Assembly (NCBI GenBank): GCA_020002185.1 | Contig: JAHLWY010000235.1 | Location: 62,001 to 126,000 of the forward strand | Length of the DNA stretch: 64,000 bases | Source: Paraescarpia echinospica | Taxonomy: Eukaryota; Annelida; Polychaeta; Sabellida; Siboglinidae | Direction: 5' to 3' | Part shown: one piece after another, positions 28,565 through 42,785 of the stretch | How the letters are laid out: the number at the start of each line of letters is the position of its first letter | Numbering within the stretch: the first letter of the stretch is position 1 | The notes under the pieces: model-generated | The model's database searches: none | Told to the model about the DNA's origin: nothing | What the model saw: the letters and a program-made list of their open reading frames with translations, nothing else | Position numbers and translations under genes: made by a program

Positions 28565-29160
28565 CAAAATATACCGAACAGCATTTGAATCTGTCACACA
28601 CGAGATTGCTTGACCCGTAGGCCGGAGCTCCGCCAAGGGACCGAGCCGTTATTTGGTTGACGATGACGTGTCCAAAATGTGGTGTTATAATAAGGCGTAA
28701 TTTATAATAAAAGGATTATAAATTCAGCGGAGGTCGTTTTTTCTGAAGTAATGTATACGAAATGTAGACTACATATACGACTGTGTTATATCAGAACCTA
28801 CAGCCTCGTTTTATTTCGAACAGAGCGACCATATTGGAATTTGATCTTTGGTATCATTTCCATACGGTAGTGCCTAAATTCGTGTCTCTTATAAAACCCG
28901 TACTCGAGACGTGTCTGGACTTGTTTGTTTGTTGCGAGCGCGAGCGTGCGCAACCTGTATGACGTCATTAAACTGCTACGCACAGTAATTTTGTGTGCGA
29001 GGTCAGTTAGTTATACAGGTAGTGATTTGTCTAGCCATCGTTTTGAACTTGCGCATTTGAATATAACCCCACCATATGACGTTATAGATTGCGCAGTAAT
29101 TTTGTGCGCGAGGTGAGTTGGACAAACAGGTAGTGCTTTGGTTAGACCTTGTTTTGAACT
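28565..29160. repeat. Left-arm unique-sequence block of the palindrome
   Basis: About 600 bp between the CATGTTAA array and the CATA satellite, matched in inverse orientation at 37,870-38,470 at high visible identity. It contains two internal related segments (GCACACAAAATTACTG...AACTCACCTCG in complement) and CRE-like TGACGTCA (28,959). No coding frame is supported. Confidence 0.75.
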
Positions 29161-29475
29161 TCCGAGTATGCAATGTAATAGATACAGGCATATAGATATA
29201 CATAGATACATACATAGAAATGCATACAGACAAACATAGGTACATATATAGAGACATGTATAGAGACATACACAGATACATACATAGAGACCTACATAGA
29301 TACATACATACATACATACATAGAGACAGACATAGATATATACATATATACATACATAGAGACAGACACAGATACAAACATAGAGACATACATAGATGCA
29401 TACATAGATACATACATACATACATACATAGAGACATACATAAAGACAAACATAGATACATACATAGAGACAGAC

Positions 29476-29506
<31 letters not shown>

Positions 29507-32500
29507 GAGACAGACGTAAAGACAGACATAGATACATACATATATACATACATAGACACATACATAGATACATACATAGAGACATACATAAAGACATACA
29601 TAGATACATACATAGAGACATACTTAGATACATACATATAAACATAGATAGATACAAACATAGAGACAGACATAGATACATACATTGATACATACATAGA
29701 AACATACATAGGTACACACATAGAGACATACATAGATACATACATAGATACATACATATATACATACATAGAGACAGACATAGATACATACATAGAGACA
29801 TACATAAATACATACATAGATACATACATAGAGAGAGGCATAGATACATACATAGAGACCTACATAGATACATACATAGAGACATACATAGATACATACA
29901 TAGATTGATACATAGAGACAGGCATACATACATACATAGAGATATACATAGAGACAGAGATAGGTACATACATAGAGACATACATAGATACATACATGGA
30001 GACCTACATAGATACACACATAGTTAATTACATATATACATACATAGAGACATATATAGATACATACATAGATACACACATACATACATACATAGATTCA
30101 TACATAGAGACAGGCATAGCTACATACATACATACATACATAGATACATACATAGATACATACGTAGATACATACATACATACATACATAGAGACATACA
30201 TAAAGATATACATAGATACATACATACAGACAGACATAGATACATACATAGATACATACATAGATACATACAAAGAGACATACATAAAGACATACATATA
30301 TACATAGAAAGATACATACATAGATACCTACATAGAGACATGCATATATACACACATATATACATACGTAGATATATACATATATACCTACATAGAGACA
30401 TACATAGATACATACATAGAGACAGACATAAATAAATACATACATAAGGACATACATAGATACATACATAGAGCAGACATAGAGATATGCATAGATTCTT
30501 ACATAGAGATATACATAGAGACATGCATAGGTAAACACATAGATACCTACATAGATACATGCATAGATACATACATATATACATACATAGAGACAGACAT
30601 AGATACATACATAGAGACAGACATAAATAAATACATACATAGGGACATACATAGATACATACATAGAGCAGACATAGAGATATACATATATTCTTACATA
30701 GAGATATACATAGAGACATGCATAGGTACACACATAGATACCTACATAGATACATGCATAGATACATACATATATACATACATAGAGATAGACATAGATA
30801 CATACATAGATACATACATAGAGACATACATAGATACATACATAAAGACATACATAGATGCATACATAGACAGACATAGATACATACATAGAGACATACA
30901 TAGATACACACATAGAGACAGACATATATACATACATAGATACATACATATATACATACATAGAGACATATATAGATACATACATAGATACATATATAGA
31001 GACATACATAGATACATACGTATATATATAATTAGATACATACATAGAGACATACATAGATACATACATAGAGACAGACATAAATAAATACATACATAGG
31101 GACATACATATATACATACATAGAGCAGACATAGAGATATACATAGATTCTTACATAGATATGTACATAGAGACATGCATAGGTACACACATAGATACCT
31201 ACATAGATACATGCAGATAGAGACAGACATAGATACATACATAGAGACATAGATAGATACGTACATACATTCATACATAGAGACAGGCATAGATACATAC
31301 ATAGATATATACATAGAGACAGAGATAGGTACATACATAGATACATACATACATACATACAAGGAGTCCTACATAGGTACACACATAGATAATTACATAT
31401 ATACATACATAGAGACATATATAGATACACACATAGAGACATACATACATATATACATAGATTCATACATAGAGACAGGCATATATACTTACATAGAGAC
31501 ATACATAGAGACATACATATATATATACATAGTGCAGACGTAGATATATACATAGATACAAGCACGGAGACAGACATATATATATATATAGAGACATACA
31601 TAGATACATACATAGAGGCAGACATAGATACATACATAGAGACAGACATAGATATATACATAGAGACATATATAGAGATATACATATATACATACATAGA
31701 GATATACATAGAGACATACATAGGTACATACATAGATACATACATATATACATACAGAGAGACCTACTTAGATACATACATAGAGACAGACATATATACA
31801 TGCATAGAGACAGACATAGATACATACATACATACATACATAGAGATATACGTAGATACATACATAGAGATATACATAGATACATACATAGATATATACA
31901 TAGAGACAAAGATAGGTACATACAGAGACATACATATATACATACATAGAGACCTACATAGATACATACATAGAGCAGACATAGATATATACATAGAGAC
32001 ATACATAGATATATACATAGATAGATACATAGAGATATTCATAGAGACAGAGATAGGTACATACATAGAGACATGCATATATACATACATAGAGACCTAC
32101 ATAGATACATACATAGATACATACATATATACATACATAGAGAGAGACATATATACATACATAGAGACATACATAGATACATACATAGATTCATACATAG
32201 AGAAAGGCATGGATACATACATAGAGATATACATAGAGAAAGAGATAGGTACATACATAGCGACATGCATAGATACATACATAGATACATACATAGATAC
32301 ATACATAGATACATACATAGAAACATACATATAGACATACATACATACATAGTGCAGACATAGATATATACATAGATACATACATAGAGACAGACATATA
32401 AACATACATAGAGACAGACATAGAGACATACATAGATACGTATATAGATACATACATAGATACATACATAGATACATACATAGATACATACTTAGAGACC

Positions 32501-33150
32501 TACATAGAGATATACATAGATACATACATAGAGATATACATAGAGACAGAGATAGGTACATACAAAGACATAAATAGATACATACATAGAGACCTACATA
32601 GATACATACATAGAGACATACATATATACATACATAGAGACAGGCATAGATATATACATACATACATACTTAGATACATACATATATACATACATAGATA
32701 CATACATATATTCATACAGAGAAACATACATATATACATACATAGAGACATATATAGATACATACATAGTGGAGACATAGATATATACATATATACATAC
32801 ATAGAGACAGACATAGATACATACATAGAGACAGACATAGATACTCACATAGAGACATGCATAGATTTATACATAGATACATATATAGTTATATACATAG
32901 ATACATACCAAGATAAATACAAACAGAAATACATAGAGACATACATAGATACACACATAGACGCAGACATAGAGATATACACACATATATATATATATAT
33001 ATATATACATATATACTTACATAGATAGATACATAGAGACATACATAGAGACAGACATGGATATATATATAGATTCGTACATAGAGACAGACATAGATAC
33101 ACACATATATACATATAGAAACAGAGATAGAGACATACATACACACAGAA
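29160..33150. repeat. CATA/GATA/GAGACATA satellite, left arm
   Basis: Four kilobases built almost wholly from 4-bp-based words (CATACATAGATA, CATAGAGACATA, CATATATA). All frames on the minus strand stay open and encode MYVSMYVC-type runs; these are not genes. Confidence 0.97.
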
Positions 33151-33239
33151 AAACGACGGCGACGTCGAAACCACTGACGCACTTACTCAATTTTTTTCGA
33201 GTTGGTAGGACTTTTAAATTTAGACAAAACCAGACAAAT

Positions 33240-33440
33240 TGCACGAGACTACACAGATACATCGTACGAAACTACAGACGAGATAACGCACGAGACTACG
33301 GATGGGACATCACACGAGAGTACGGACGAGTCAAGAGACGAGACAACGGACGAGATATCGCACGAAACTACTGATGAGACATCACATGAGTCTACGGACG
33401 AGACAACAGATGAGACAACGGACGAGAACAAACGTACCAA
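33240..33440 (+). repeat. ACGAGAC-type minisatellite, left arm
   Basis: A degenerate array of ACGAGAC(T/A)AC(G/A)GACGAGACATC units. An 84-codon frame (33,202-33,456) encodes a Thr/Glu/Asp/Ser-rich peptide (ETTDETSHESTDE). The mirrored array at 35,119-35,373 on the opposite strand keeps the same 84-codon frame. It is considered a repeat product unless expression is shown. Confidence 0.75.
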
Positions 33441-33597
33441 CACACTTTTAAACTAACAAACTTGCAAACTTTCACTGACAAACGTTTAAACAAACGTACA
33501 AACATAATTTTTAACTAACAATCTTGCAAAGTTGCACTAACAAACGTCCAAACAAACGTACAAACACAATTTTTCACTCACTCACTCACTCACTCAC

Positions 33598-33930
<333 letters not shown>

Positions 33931-33974
33931 ATGATGATGATGACATGCATTTATTTACTTTATTTTATTTTATT

Positions 33975-34132
33975 TACACTCACTCGCTCACTCACTCACT
34001 CACTCACTCACTCACTCACTCACTCACTCACTCACTCACTCACTCACTCACTCACTCACTCACTCACTCACTCACTCACTCACTCACTCACTCACTCACT
34101 CACTCACTCACTCACTCACTCACTCACTCACC
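33975..34132. repeat. CACT tetranucleotide microsatellite
   Basis: About 39 CACT units. A complementary, less pure GTGA tract lies at 34,865-35,000 on the other side of the centre. Confidence 0.97.
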
Positions 34133-34199
34133 CTTCGTGTCTGTTCACTCACTCGCTCACTCTTTCAAACAAGCCCTCACGCATTCACTCAAACAAACC

Positions 34200-34860
34200 C
34201 TCGAAACACTAAATAAAAATATATAATTAGGGTTAGATAGCGCGAAAAAGTTGGGGTCAAGCTCGCGAAAATTGCAACAACCACAAAGGTGGTTGTATAC
34301 ATTTTCTGAAAATTTTATGTTTTTGTCCCCTTACGTTTCTATGAGTATATTGTGTTAATTGTTTTCTTAAAACATTACACTTATTGTAACCTGTAGTATT
34401 TAATCAAATTTAATTATTTTAATATAGTTGTATTTAAACTAATGATGAAATAGTACCTGAAGTGGTGCTTTTGTCGGGCCCCTGTCGTTTGAATAATTCG
34501 TTGAGAAGTCGGACTTCATCTAAAAACATCACAAAGACATTGTGTTTCCACAAGTGTGCAGTAATATTAACTAATAATTTGAAAAACAATAAAAAATATA
34601 ATTTTCCTTCGGTATGTGTTGACAACTTGTTGCCTCAATATTAAATTTAGAGGCTAAAAGAGGAAGGTTAAAGAATAGGTGGAATGATCAAATGAAACAT
34701 GACACTGGACTCCCGCTAACATCAGAGTGGTATGATATAGATAGCACAAGATGGGGAGGGGGTGTGACATTCAAGAGAACAGTGATAGGGTCAAATGGAC
34801 ACAAAACATGTCATTTACAATGCATTGGTTGTAAGTTAATTGCGCGTGACTGATTGATTG
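34200..34860. other. Unpaired core of the palindrome
   Basis: 660 bp of non-satellite sequence. 34,640-34,800 reads in part RGRLKNRWNDQMKHDTGLPL on the plus strand, a pattern like the GRPKKRW tail of some LINE polyproteins, so a small retroelement remnant is possible. No transposase-like motif is seen. Confidence 0.4.
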
Positions 34861-35118
34861 ATTGGGTGAGTGTGTAAGAGAGTGAGTGAGTGACAGAGTG
34901 AGTGGCAGTGAATGAGTGAAAATGCAGCAAGTGGCGAGTGAATGAGTGAGTGAATGAATGAGTGAGTGAATGAGTGAGTGAGTGAGTGAGCTAGTGAGTG
35001 AAAAATTGTGTTGGTACGTTTGTTTGGACGTTTGTTAGTGCAACTTTGCAAGTTTGTTAGTTATAAAGTATGTTTGCACGTTTGTTTACACGTTTGTCAG
35101 TGCAAGTTTGCAAGTTTG

Positions 35119-35373
35119 TTAGTTTAAAAGTGTGTTGGTACGTTTGTTCTCGACCGTTGTCTCATCTGTTGTCTCGTCCGTAGTCTCATGTGATGTCTCT
35201 TCCGTAGTTTCGTGCGATATCTCGTCCGTTGTCTCGTCTCTTGTCTCGTCCGTACTCTCGTGTGATGTCTCATCCGTAATCTCGTGCGATATCTCGTCTG
35301 TAGTTTCGTACGATGTATCTGTGTAATCTCGTGCAATGTGTCTGGTTCTGTCAAAATTTATAAATCCTTCCAA
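35119..35373 (-). repeat. ACGAGAC-type minisatellite, right arm
   Basis: Mirror of the array at 33,202-33,456; the minus strand keeps an 84-codon frame starting with a GFINFDRTRHIARDYTDTSY-like segment and ending ENKRTNTLLN, as in the left arm. Confidence 0.75.
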
Positions 35374-35419
35374 CTCGAAAAAAATTGGGTAAGTGCGTGA
35401 GTGCTTTCAAAGTCGCCGT

Positions 35420-35779
35420 GGTTCTGTCTGTGTGTATGTATGTCTCTATATATGTTTCTATATGTATCTATGTGTGTATCTATGTATGTCTCTATGTATG
35501 AATTTATGTATATCTCCATGTCTGTCTCTATGTATGTATCTATGTAGGTCTCTATGTATGTATCTATGTATGTATCTATGTATGTACCTATGTCTGTCTC
35601 TATGTATATATCTATGTATGTACCTATGTATATCACTATGTCTGTCTCTATGTATATCTCTATGTCTGTATCTATGTATGTATCTATGTATATCTCTAAG
35701 TCTGCATCTATGTGTGTATCTATGTATGTCTCTATGTATGTATCTATGTATGTCTATGTAAGTATATATGTATATTTAT

Positions 35780-35822
<43 letters not shown>

Positions 35823-37850
35823 CTATGTCTGCCTCTATGTGTGTATCTATGTATGTCTCTATGTATTTCTCTATGTATTTCTGTATGTACTTCTCTAGGT
35901 ATGTATCTATGTATATATCACTATGTATGTAACTATGTATGAATCTATGTCTGTCTCTATGTGTGTATCTATGTCTGTCTCTATGTATGTATCTATGTAT
36001 GTCTCTATGTATGTATCTATGTCTGTTTCTATGTATGAATATATGTATGCATCTATGTATGTATATATGTATGTATCTATGTATGTATGTATGTATGTAT
36101 CTATGTATGTCTCTATGTATGTATATATGTCTGTCTCTATGTATGTATCTATGTAGGTCTCTATGTACGTATCTATGTATGTCTCTGCATGTACCTATAA
36201 CTGTCTCTATGTATATATCTATGTATGTATCTATGTATATATATATGTCTGCTCTATGTATGTCTCTATGTATGTATCTATGTATGTATCTATGTCTGTC
36301 TCTATGTATGTATCTATGTATGTATCTATGTATGTCTCTATGTATGTCTCTATGTATGTCTCTATGTATGTATCTACGTATGTATCTATGTCTGTCTCTA
36401 TGTATGTATCTATGTATGTATCTATGTATATCACTATGTCTTTCTCTATGTATATCTCTATGTCTGTCTCTATGTATGTATCTAAGTCTGTCTCTATGTA
36501 TGTATGTATCTGTGTATATATCTATGTCTGCACTATGTATGTATCTATGTATGTCTCTATGTATGTGTCTTTCTCTATGTATGAATCTATGTATGTATCT
36601 ATGTCTGTCTCTATGTATATGTGTATGTATGTATGTATCTATGTATGTATCTATGTAGGTCTCTACGTATGTATCTATGTATGTCTCTATGTATGTATCT
36701 ATGTATGTCTTTCTGTATGTATCTATGCCTGTCTCTATGTATGAATCTATGTATGTATCTATGTATGTATCTATGTATGTATCTATGTATGTATATATGT
36801 ATGTCTCTAAGTATGTATCTATGTATGTATATATGTATGTATATATGTATGTATCTATGTATGTATCTATGTATGTATATATGTATGTCTCTAAGTATGT
36901 ATCTATGTATGTATCTATGTATGTATATATGTATGTATCTATGTATGTATATATGTATGTATCTATGTATGTATCTATATCGGTCTCTGTGTATGTATCT
37001 ATGCATGTCTCTATGTATGTACCTATCTCTGTCTCTATATGAATTGATGTATATCTCTAAGTCTGCTCTATGTATATATCTATGCATGTCTCTATGTATG
37101 TACTTATGTATGTCTCTATGTATGTATCTATGTCTGTTTCAATGTATGCATTTATGTATGTATCTATGTATGCCTCTATGTATGTCTCTATGTATGTATC
37201 TATGTCTGTGTCTATGTATATATATATGTATATATATATGTATGTATCTATGTCTCTCTCTATGTGCGTATCTATGTATGTCTCTATGTATGTATCTATG
37301 TATGTCTGTATGTATGTATCTATGTATTTCTTTATGTATGTCTCTATGTGTGTATCTATGTATGTATCTATGTCTGTCTCTATGTATTTATGTATATATG
37401 TATGTCTGTATGTATGTATGTATGTATGTATGTATGTATGTATGTATGTATGTATGTATGTATGTATGTATGTATGTATGTATCTATGTCTGTCTTTATG
37501 TATGTATATATGTATGTTTTTATGTATGTCTCTATGTATGTATATATGTATGTATCTATGTATGTCTCTATGTATGTATCTATGTATGTTTTTGTATGTC
37601 TCTATGTATGTATGCATCTATGTATGTATCTATGTATGTTTGTATGTTTGTATCTGTGTCTGTCTCTATGTAAGTATCTATGTATGTATCTATGTATGTC
37701 TCTGTGTATGTATCTATGTCTGTCTCTATGTATGTATCTATGTAGGTCTCTATGTATGTATATGTGAATGTCTCTATGTATGTACCTATGTATGTTTGTA
37801 TGTATATATCTATGTATGTATCTATGTATATCTATATGCCTGTATCTATT
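35420..37850. repeat. CTATGTATGTAT satellite, right arm
   Basis: The reverse complement of the left-arm satellite: TATGTATCTATGTATGTC words, with a pure TATG run at 37,395-37,485. It is 2.4 kb versus 4 kb on the left. Open frames through it are artefacts. Confidence 0.97.
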
Positions 37851-37869
37851 ACATTGCATCCTCGCAAGT

Positions 37870-38720
37870 TCAAAACAAGGTCTAACCAAAGCACTACATT
37901 TTTGTCCAACTCACCTCGCGCACAAAATTACTGCGCGTGCTATAACGTCACATGATTGTGTTATATTGAAGTGCGCAAGTTCAAAACGATCGCTAGCCAA
38001 AGCACTACCTGTATAACTAACTCACTTCGCACACAAAATTACTGTGCGTAGCAGCTTAATGACGTCATACAGAGTGCGCGCGCTCGCGCTCGCAACAAAC
38101 AAACAAATCCAGACACGTCTCGAGTACGGGTTTTATAAGAGACACGAATTAGGCACTACCGTACGGAAATGATTCCAAAGGTCAAATTCCAAGATGGTCG
38201 CTCTGTTCGAAAAAAAACGAGGCTGTAGGTTCTGATATAACACAGTCGTATATGTAGTCTACATTTCATATACATTACTTCAGACAAAACGACCTCCGCT
38301 GAATTTATAATCCTTTTATTATAAATTACGCCTTATTATAACACCCCATTTTGGACACATCATCGTCAACCAAATAAGGGCTCGGTCCCTTGGCGGACTC
38401 CCGGCCAACGGGTCAAGCAATCTCGTGTGTGACAGATTCAAATGCTGTTCGGTATATTTTGTTTTTTTCTTCAAAAAGTGGTCGCATACCTTTACAATAA
38501 TAGCTCCTATCCTTTAACATGGAGACAAATCCCCTTAATCTCTTAACATGGTGAAAATGTCCTATCTCTTAACATGGGATAAAAATGGCCTATTCTTTAT
38601 TTGGGAAAAATTCAAAACAAGTGGTCGGATACTCCAACGCTGATTAACCTTGGAGCGCCTCGGAGCAAAATCCCTATGTTTTAACATGCGATTTCCTCCA
38701 GTGAACGGATAGCACGCACG
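37870..38720. repeat. Right-arm unique-sequence block of the palindrome
   Basis: The inverse of 28,090-29,160, with small substitutions and deletions. The CATGTTAA array is much shorter here (38,500-38,600) than on the left. Confidence 0.75.
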
Positions 38721-38734
38721 CTGGACCACCTATA

Positions 38735-39480
38735 TTACTACTCTTCTGAAATGGATGAGAAACACTATATGAGTTAACACATTTCAGACTAAAATATTTT
38801 AATCAGTTAATGTTAACAATCGCCCCCCTCATGCATGTCACCCCTACTGGGGCATAATGCGCCAACAACTGTTCTCCAGCGTCCCCTGTCATGGGTCATT
38901 TTCTCTAGTTGGTTCCATGTGGGGTGCAATGGATTTGGTATTCCAGATGTTCGTGAGCCTAAGGTATTTGAACTTGACTTGCTCTTAGACTTAGTAGCAG
39001 TTATTAGACTTTTAAAAATACATGAGTATTGTTGCTGGAGAAAAGCATATTAACCCACTATGTTCTTTTTCTTATGTCAAATAACACCGGAAATGCCTGA
39101 CTGAGTTATTTTCTTCATGTATGTTAATATGTATGCCAAATAATATCAGATTCACAGTTTTCAACAAATACTACATTGTCCTTTTTTTTGCATGAAATCG
39201 AGCCTGCCAACTGTGTATTTTTTCTGCCAGCAGAGGCGGTGTGGGCAGGTCATTCTTGTACAATTGTATAATCGTTCTATGGCTGGTTGTCGTTCACAGA
39301 TGACCGAGGGCACCAGAGTCAGAAGGCGAGTACTCTATTTAGACTGTGCAGTGAGGTGTAAATTTCTATTTTTCTGTGATGTCTTCCTTGATTTCGTCAA
39401 CTTTCGATTTTTTGTGGATGCGTCTACACAGTTCTGAAATGGATGAGAAACACTATATGAGGTAACATAGTTCAGACTAA
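38735..39480. repeat. Direct repeats at the right palindrome flank
   Basis: TTCTGAAATGGATGAGAAAC plus ACTATATGAG.TAACA..TTCAGACTAAA occurs at 38,746 and 39,433. A GATGTCTTCCTTGATTTC stretch at 39,378 matches 27,991 on the left in direct, not inverted, orientation. Confidence 0.6.
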
Positions 39481-39895
39481 AGTATCTTAATGAGTTGATA
39501 TTCCTAGCCTAACTCAAATTTGCATAACTTAATATAGTATTTATAAGTCGAATTTCGCATAATTAAGTTGATCTTTTTATAATATGTGAAAGTCTGACAA
39601 CTACAATTATTGGTTGCCATGGCCTTGGGTTACTGGAGATTGGACTTATCCAGACTACACTGTACTGGTGTGTATTGCCAATTGCAAGTGCACCTACGAT
39701 GTGGTACGAAGTTCAAGAAACCATCGTGCTTGGAAAACCTAAAGAATATGTTTCATGTCATGATAATGTTTGAGTCCAGAAAATAAAGTATTATTTATGG
39801 TAGTGTTAATATTTATGCCAAATAATATCAGATTCACGCTGTTTTCAACATATACTACATTGTGCATTTTTGGTGCATGAAATCTTCTATATTAT
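39481..39895. other. Spacer, nothing recognised
   Basis: AT-rich. 39,800-39,880 partly repeats 39,130-39,190 (AATAATATCAGATTCAC...TTTTCAACA.ATACTACATTG). Confidence 0.45.
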
Positions 39896-39899
39896 AAAA

Positions 39900-40335
39900 A
39901 CAATTTGGTTCACTGCTTGCTTGTCAGTGGGCCCATGTCTCCGTCAGTGTTGTATGTATGCATTGGGCTGAAATCTTGTACGTGATCATGTGGAAGTCCT
40001 TTGGGGTAGTTCATATATTTAGATTTGTTAAATTTTACCAGGGGTTGGGGATCTTGGTGGGTCACAATTTTCAAATGGCACTTATCTCCTCAGCTTTGCA
40101 TGAATGGGATTGGAATTTAGTATGTGATCTAGCGGGCCCATTGGGGTGGTTCGCAGATTTATATATTTTTAAAATATTCATCCGTGGTGTGGGGATCTTG
40201 GTGGGTCACAATTTCTAAATGGCACGTATCTCTGTCAGTTTTCCATGTATGGTGCTGAAAATTTATGTGCGATTTAGATTTTTTCGAGATATTCTTCCGA
40301 GACTATGATCTTGGTGGGTCACATACATATGACTA
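39900..40335. repeat. Three diverged tandem units, about 113-144 bp
   Basis: GGGGATCTTGGTGGGTCACA recurs near 40,047, 40,191 and 40,304, with shared TCTC.GTCAG.TTT.CATG words between. The frame at 39,958-40,218 follows the repeat and is not considered a gene. Confidence 0.7.
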
Positions 40336-40599
40336 CATTTTCCCCGGGCAGTTCTGATCAACTCAGCTAGTTGTTCAATAATACTTCTTAATAATACCAT
40401 ATTCTTTAAAAAAAGGCCCTTAAATTCACAAAAAAACAAGTTGTGTTTGATTCATGTATTGATATTTACAATACATGTTTATATTCGACAGATGCTAGCT
40501 GTCACCCGGGTCCAGAAGTTAAAAGAAGATGACAAAGAAAATATGATTTGTAACTGTAATAAAAGTAATGGAGATCTATGTATAATTGTTTCATTGTTC

Positions 40600-40880
40600 T
40601 AAATTTTCAGAACGTTCTGGGAACGTTAAGAAAACGTTCCCAAAAAAGTTCTGCTAACGTTGCGCAATAACGTTAAGCGTAACGTTCTGGAATCCTTAAG
40701 AAAACTTTCCAAAAAAGTTCTCAGAACGTTACCACTAACATATTATCATAACATAGCAATAACGTTCTGGGAACGTTAAGAACACTTCACACAAAAAAAC
40801 TTTCTTAAAATTGCGTTATAACGTTATCGTTACATAACAATAACGTTGTGGGAACGTTCTGCGAACATGTTTTGTTAGCT
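40600..40880. repeat. AACGTT-rich repeat
   Basis: GTTCTGGGAACGTTAAG and variants occur about six times, mixed with AACGTTAC/CGTTATAACG palindromes, ending TTTTGTTAGCTGGGTA. This AACGTT-dense repeat type is common in aquatic animal genomes. Confidence 0.8.
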
Positions 40881-40885
40881 GGGTA

Positions 40886-41202
40886 TATACCTGCCAACTT
40901 TCCGGGAATTTACAGGAGCTTCCTTGATTTTTGGTGTGTCTCCCGGTGTCCCGGAATACAGGCAAATCTTCATGACATTCGCTTAAAATCTCCAACAACC
41001 CACCCCCGTCTTCCGATGTCATCATCCGTGACAGCGCGATACCACGGGAGATGTGCTGATACACGCTGAACCGCAGAATTCCGGGTGAGAAATATCCAAC
41101 AGCACCCCCCGTCTTCCGATGTCATCATCCGAGTCAGCGCGATACGGGAGGCGTGCTGAACCACTGATGAATCTCCCGGAATTAAAAAAGGCAGGCATAT
41201 TA
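40886..41202. mobile_element. Short non-autonomous element with about 10-bp inverted ends
   Basis: It starts TATACCTGCCAACTTTCCGG and ends GGCAGGCATA (reverse complement TATGCCTGCC). The inside carries two related segments, each with CCCCC.GTCTTCCGATGTCAT and CGGGAG(A/G).GTGCTGA. Relatives are at 14,515-14,645 and, partly, at 50,460-50,520. No coding capacity; it looks MITE-like. Confidence 0.6.
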
Positions 41203-42785
41203 ATTTAAGTATTAACAAAGTTACACTATGGGCTGGCTCGAATTTAGCTCCCCTATAATAATGTGTCACAACGTCCGGCTGTACTTTGTAATGGGAATTT
41301 AAACGACGACCACAATATTATCAATTGGGAACCCACGACCGTATCCACAATAATTTATTAATGAGAACGAATGGCGCGGATATTTTGCTCCCGGCCGCGC
41401 CTTTGCATTTCACATATGAAAAAAAGCAGACGCTATTAACCCATGCCCTGCGCGCTCGTGATTGGTTACTAGGAGCAGGGCTTGTCTGTCGCTTGTGTCA
41501 TGTTGTCGTGTATCAAACAATAGTACTTTATAATAAAAGTATTGTTTATTTGTCATAGTGCATAACAGCAGTGCTAATGATACTGTAGTTGGATGAAATT
41601 TCAACATTAGTTAAATATTCGGTGCATAAACTCGTTGTACTAATTAACATGTATGAAGTTTTGATAATGGGCCTCTAATGTAATTAAAGGGCGACTTATA
41701 GGTGATTTAGTTTGACTTAATTGATGTAGCACAACAGAATGCGTATTGTTTAGCTGTCGTGGACAAAAATAATTATTAACTTATATAAATCAGGTTAAAA
41801 TGCTTTATATATGTGTCTTAGTTGATGAGTATGTTTTATACTCATGTACTGGTAGATATGTCTAACATTATCAGAACGAAGCCTGGCGAATAGAGTACAC
41901 AACATTGTCATTTTTCTGTCCACAGAAAAAGAAAACAATCACAGTATTGATAGTCAATTAAACACGTAAATATTTAATGGTGAAATGGAAATATGAATCT
42001 TTCAGACAAAAATCGAATCTCAAGTGTTGTTAGTTATATACACTTATATTCAATACACTTATTTACTTCAGTCCAAACTACACATGGCGATACATAATTA
42101 TATTGGTTCATTGTTAATATACATGTAACAGTTTAAAACAAGCAGATATTAATATTATAAAGCATATTATAATTAAACTAAAAGTGGGACATATAATATG
42201 ATCTAGGTATTTGATAGTACTAACTTAGTTAAGTTCCTCCCCATTTAGCTTAGATGCAAGAGGGCAAGCATTCTTCATAATGTTACCTTCCTCTATTTAA
42301 CAGTATCATGCTTCTCTCATAGTTAAATTTAATTTAATAACCACAACTGTTTCACAAACTAATAACAATTCCCTCAGGCTTACATTGGAGAGATAGAAAA
42401 TCACCAAGTCATCTGTATACAAGTGTATGACTTTTGTTAACATTTTGGGTCAACTTTCTTAAAAGCATGGCATATTTATCACCGCTTAGGAAACTAAAGT
42501 ATTAAAACGTCAGACTTTTTGAAAAGAGTGTAGGCTGTAGTATAGCGCATACTAAACTTATGAATGCACGACACACATAATAAGTCATAGATATACATCA
42601 TGTGTAGCGATACAAAGGCGGTGACTACATTAGACACAAAAATCACTCCAGTGCATAATTCGCTATCCGACAATGTTCTTAATATTTGCTAAATATTCAA
42701 CATTCGACTTCGCAAATGGGCGACCAACGAAAAGCAAACGTACATATACGCGCGCATTCGTGTTGATTTTTGGACGAACCAATGA
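41203..42785. other. Spacer, largely AT-rich
   Basis: No gene. 41,289-41,345 resembles 53,672-53,735 (TAATGGGAATT.AAAC..CGACCA.AATATTA..AATTGGGA), a dispersed repeat. Confidence 0.45.
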
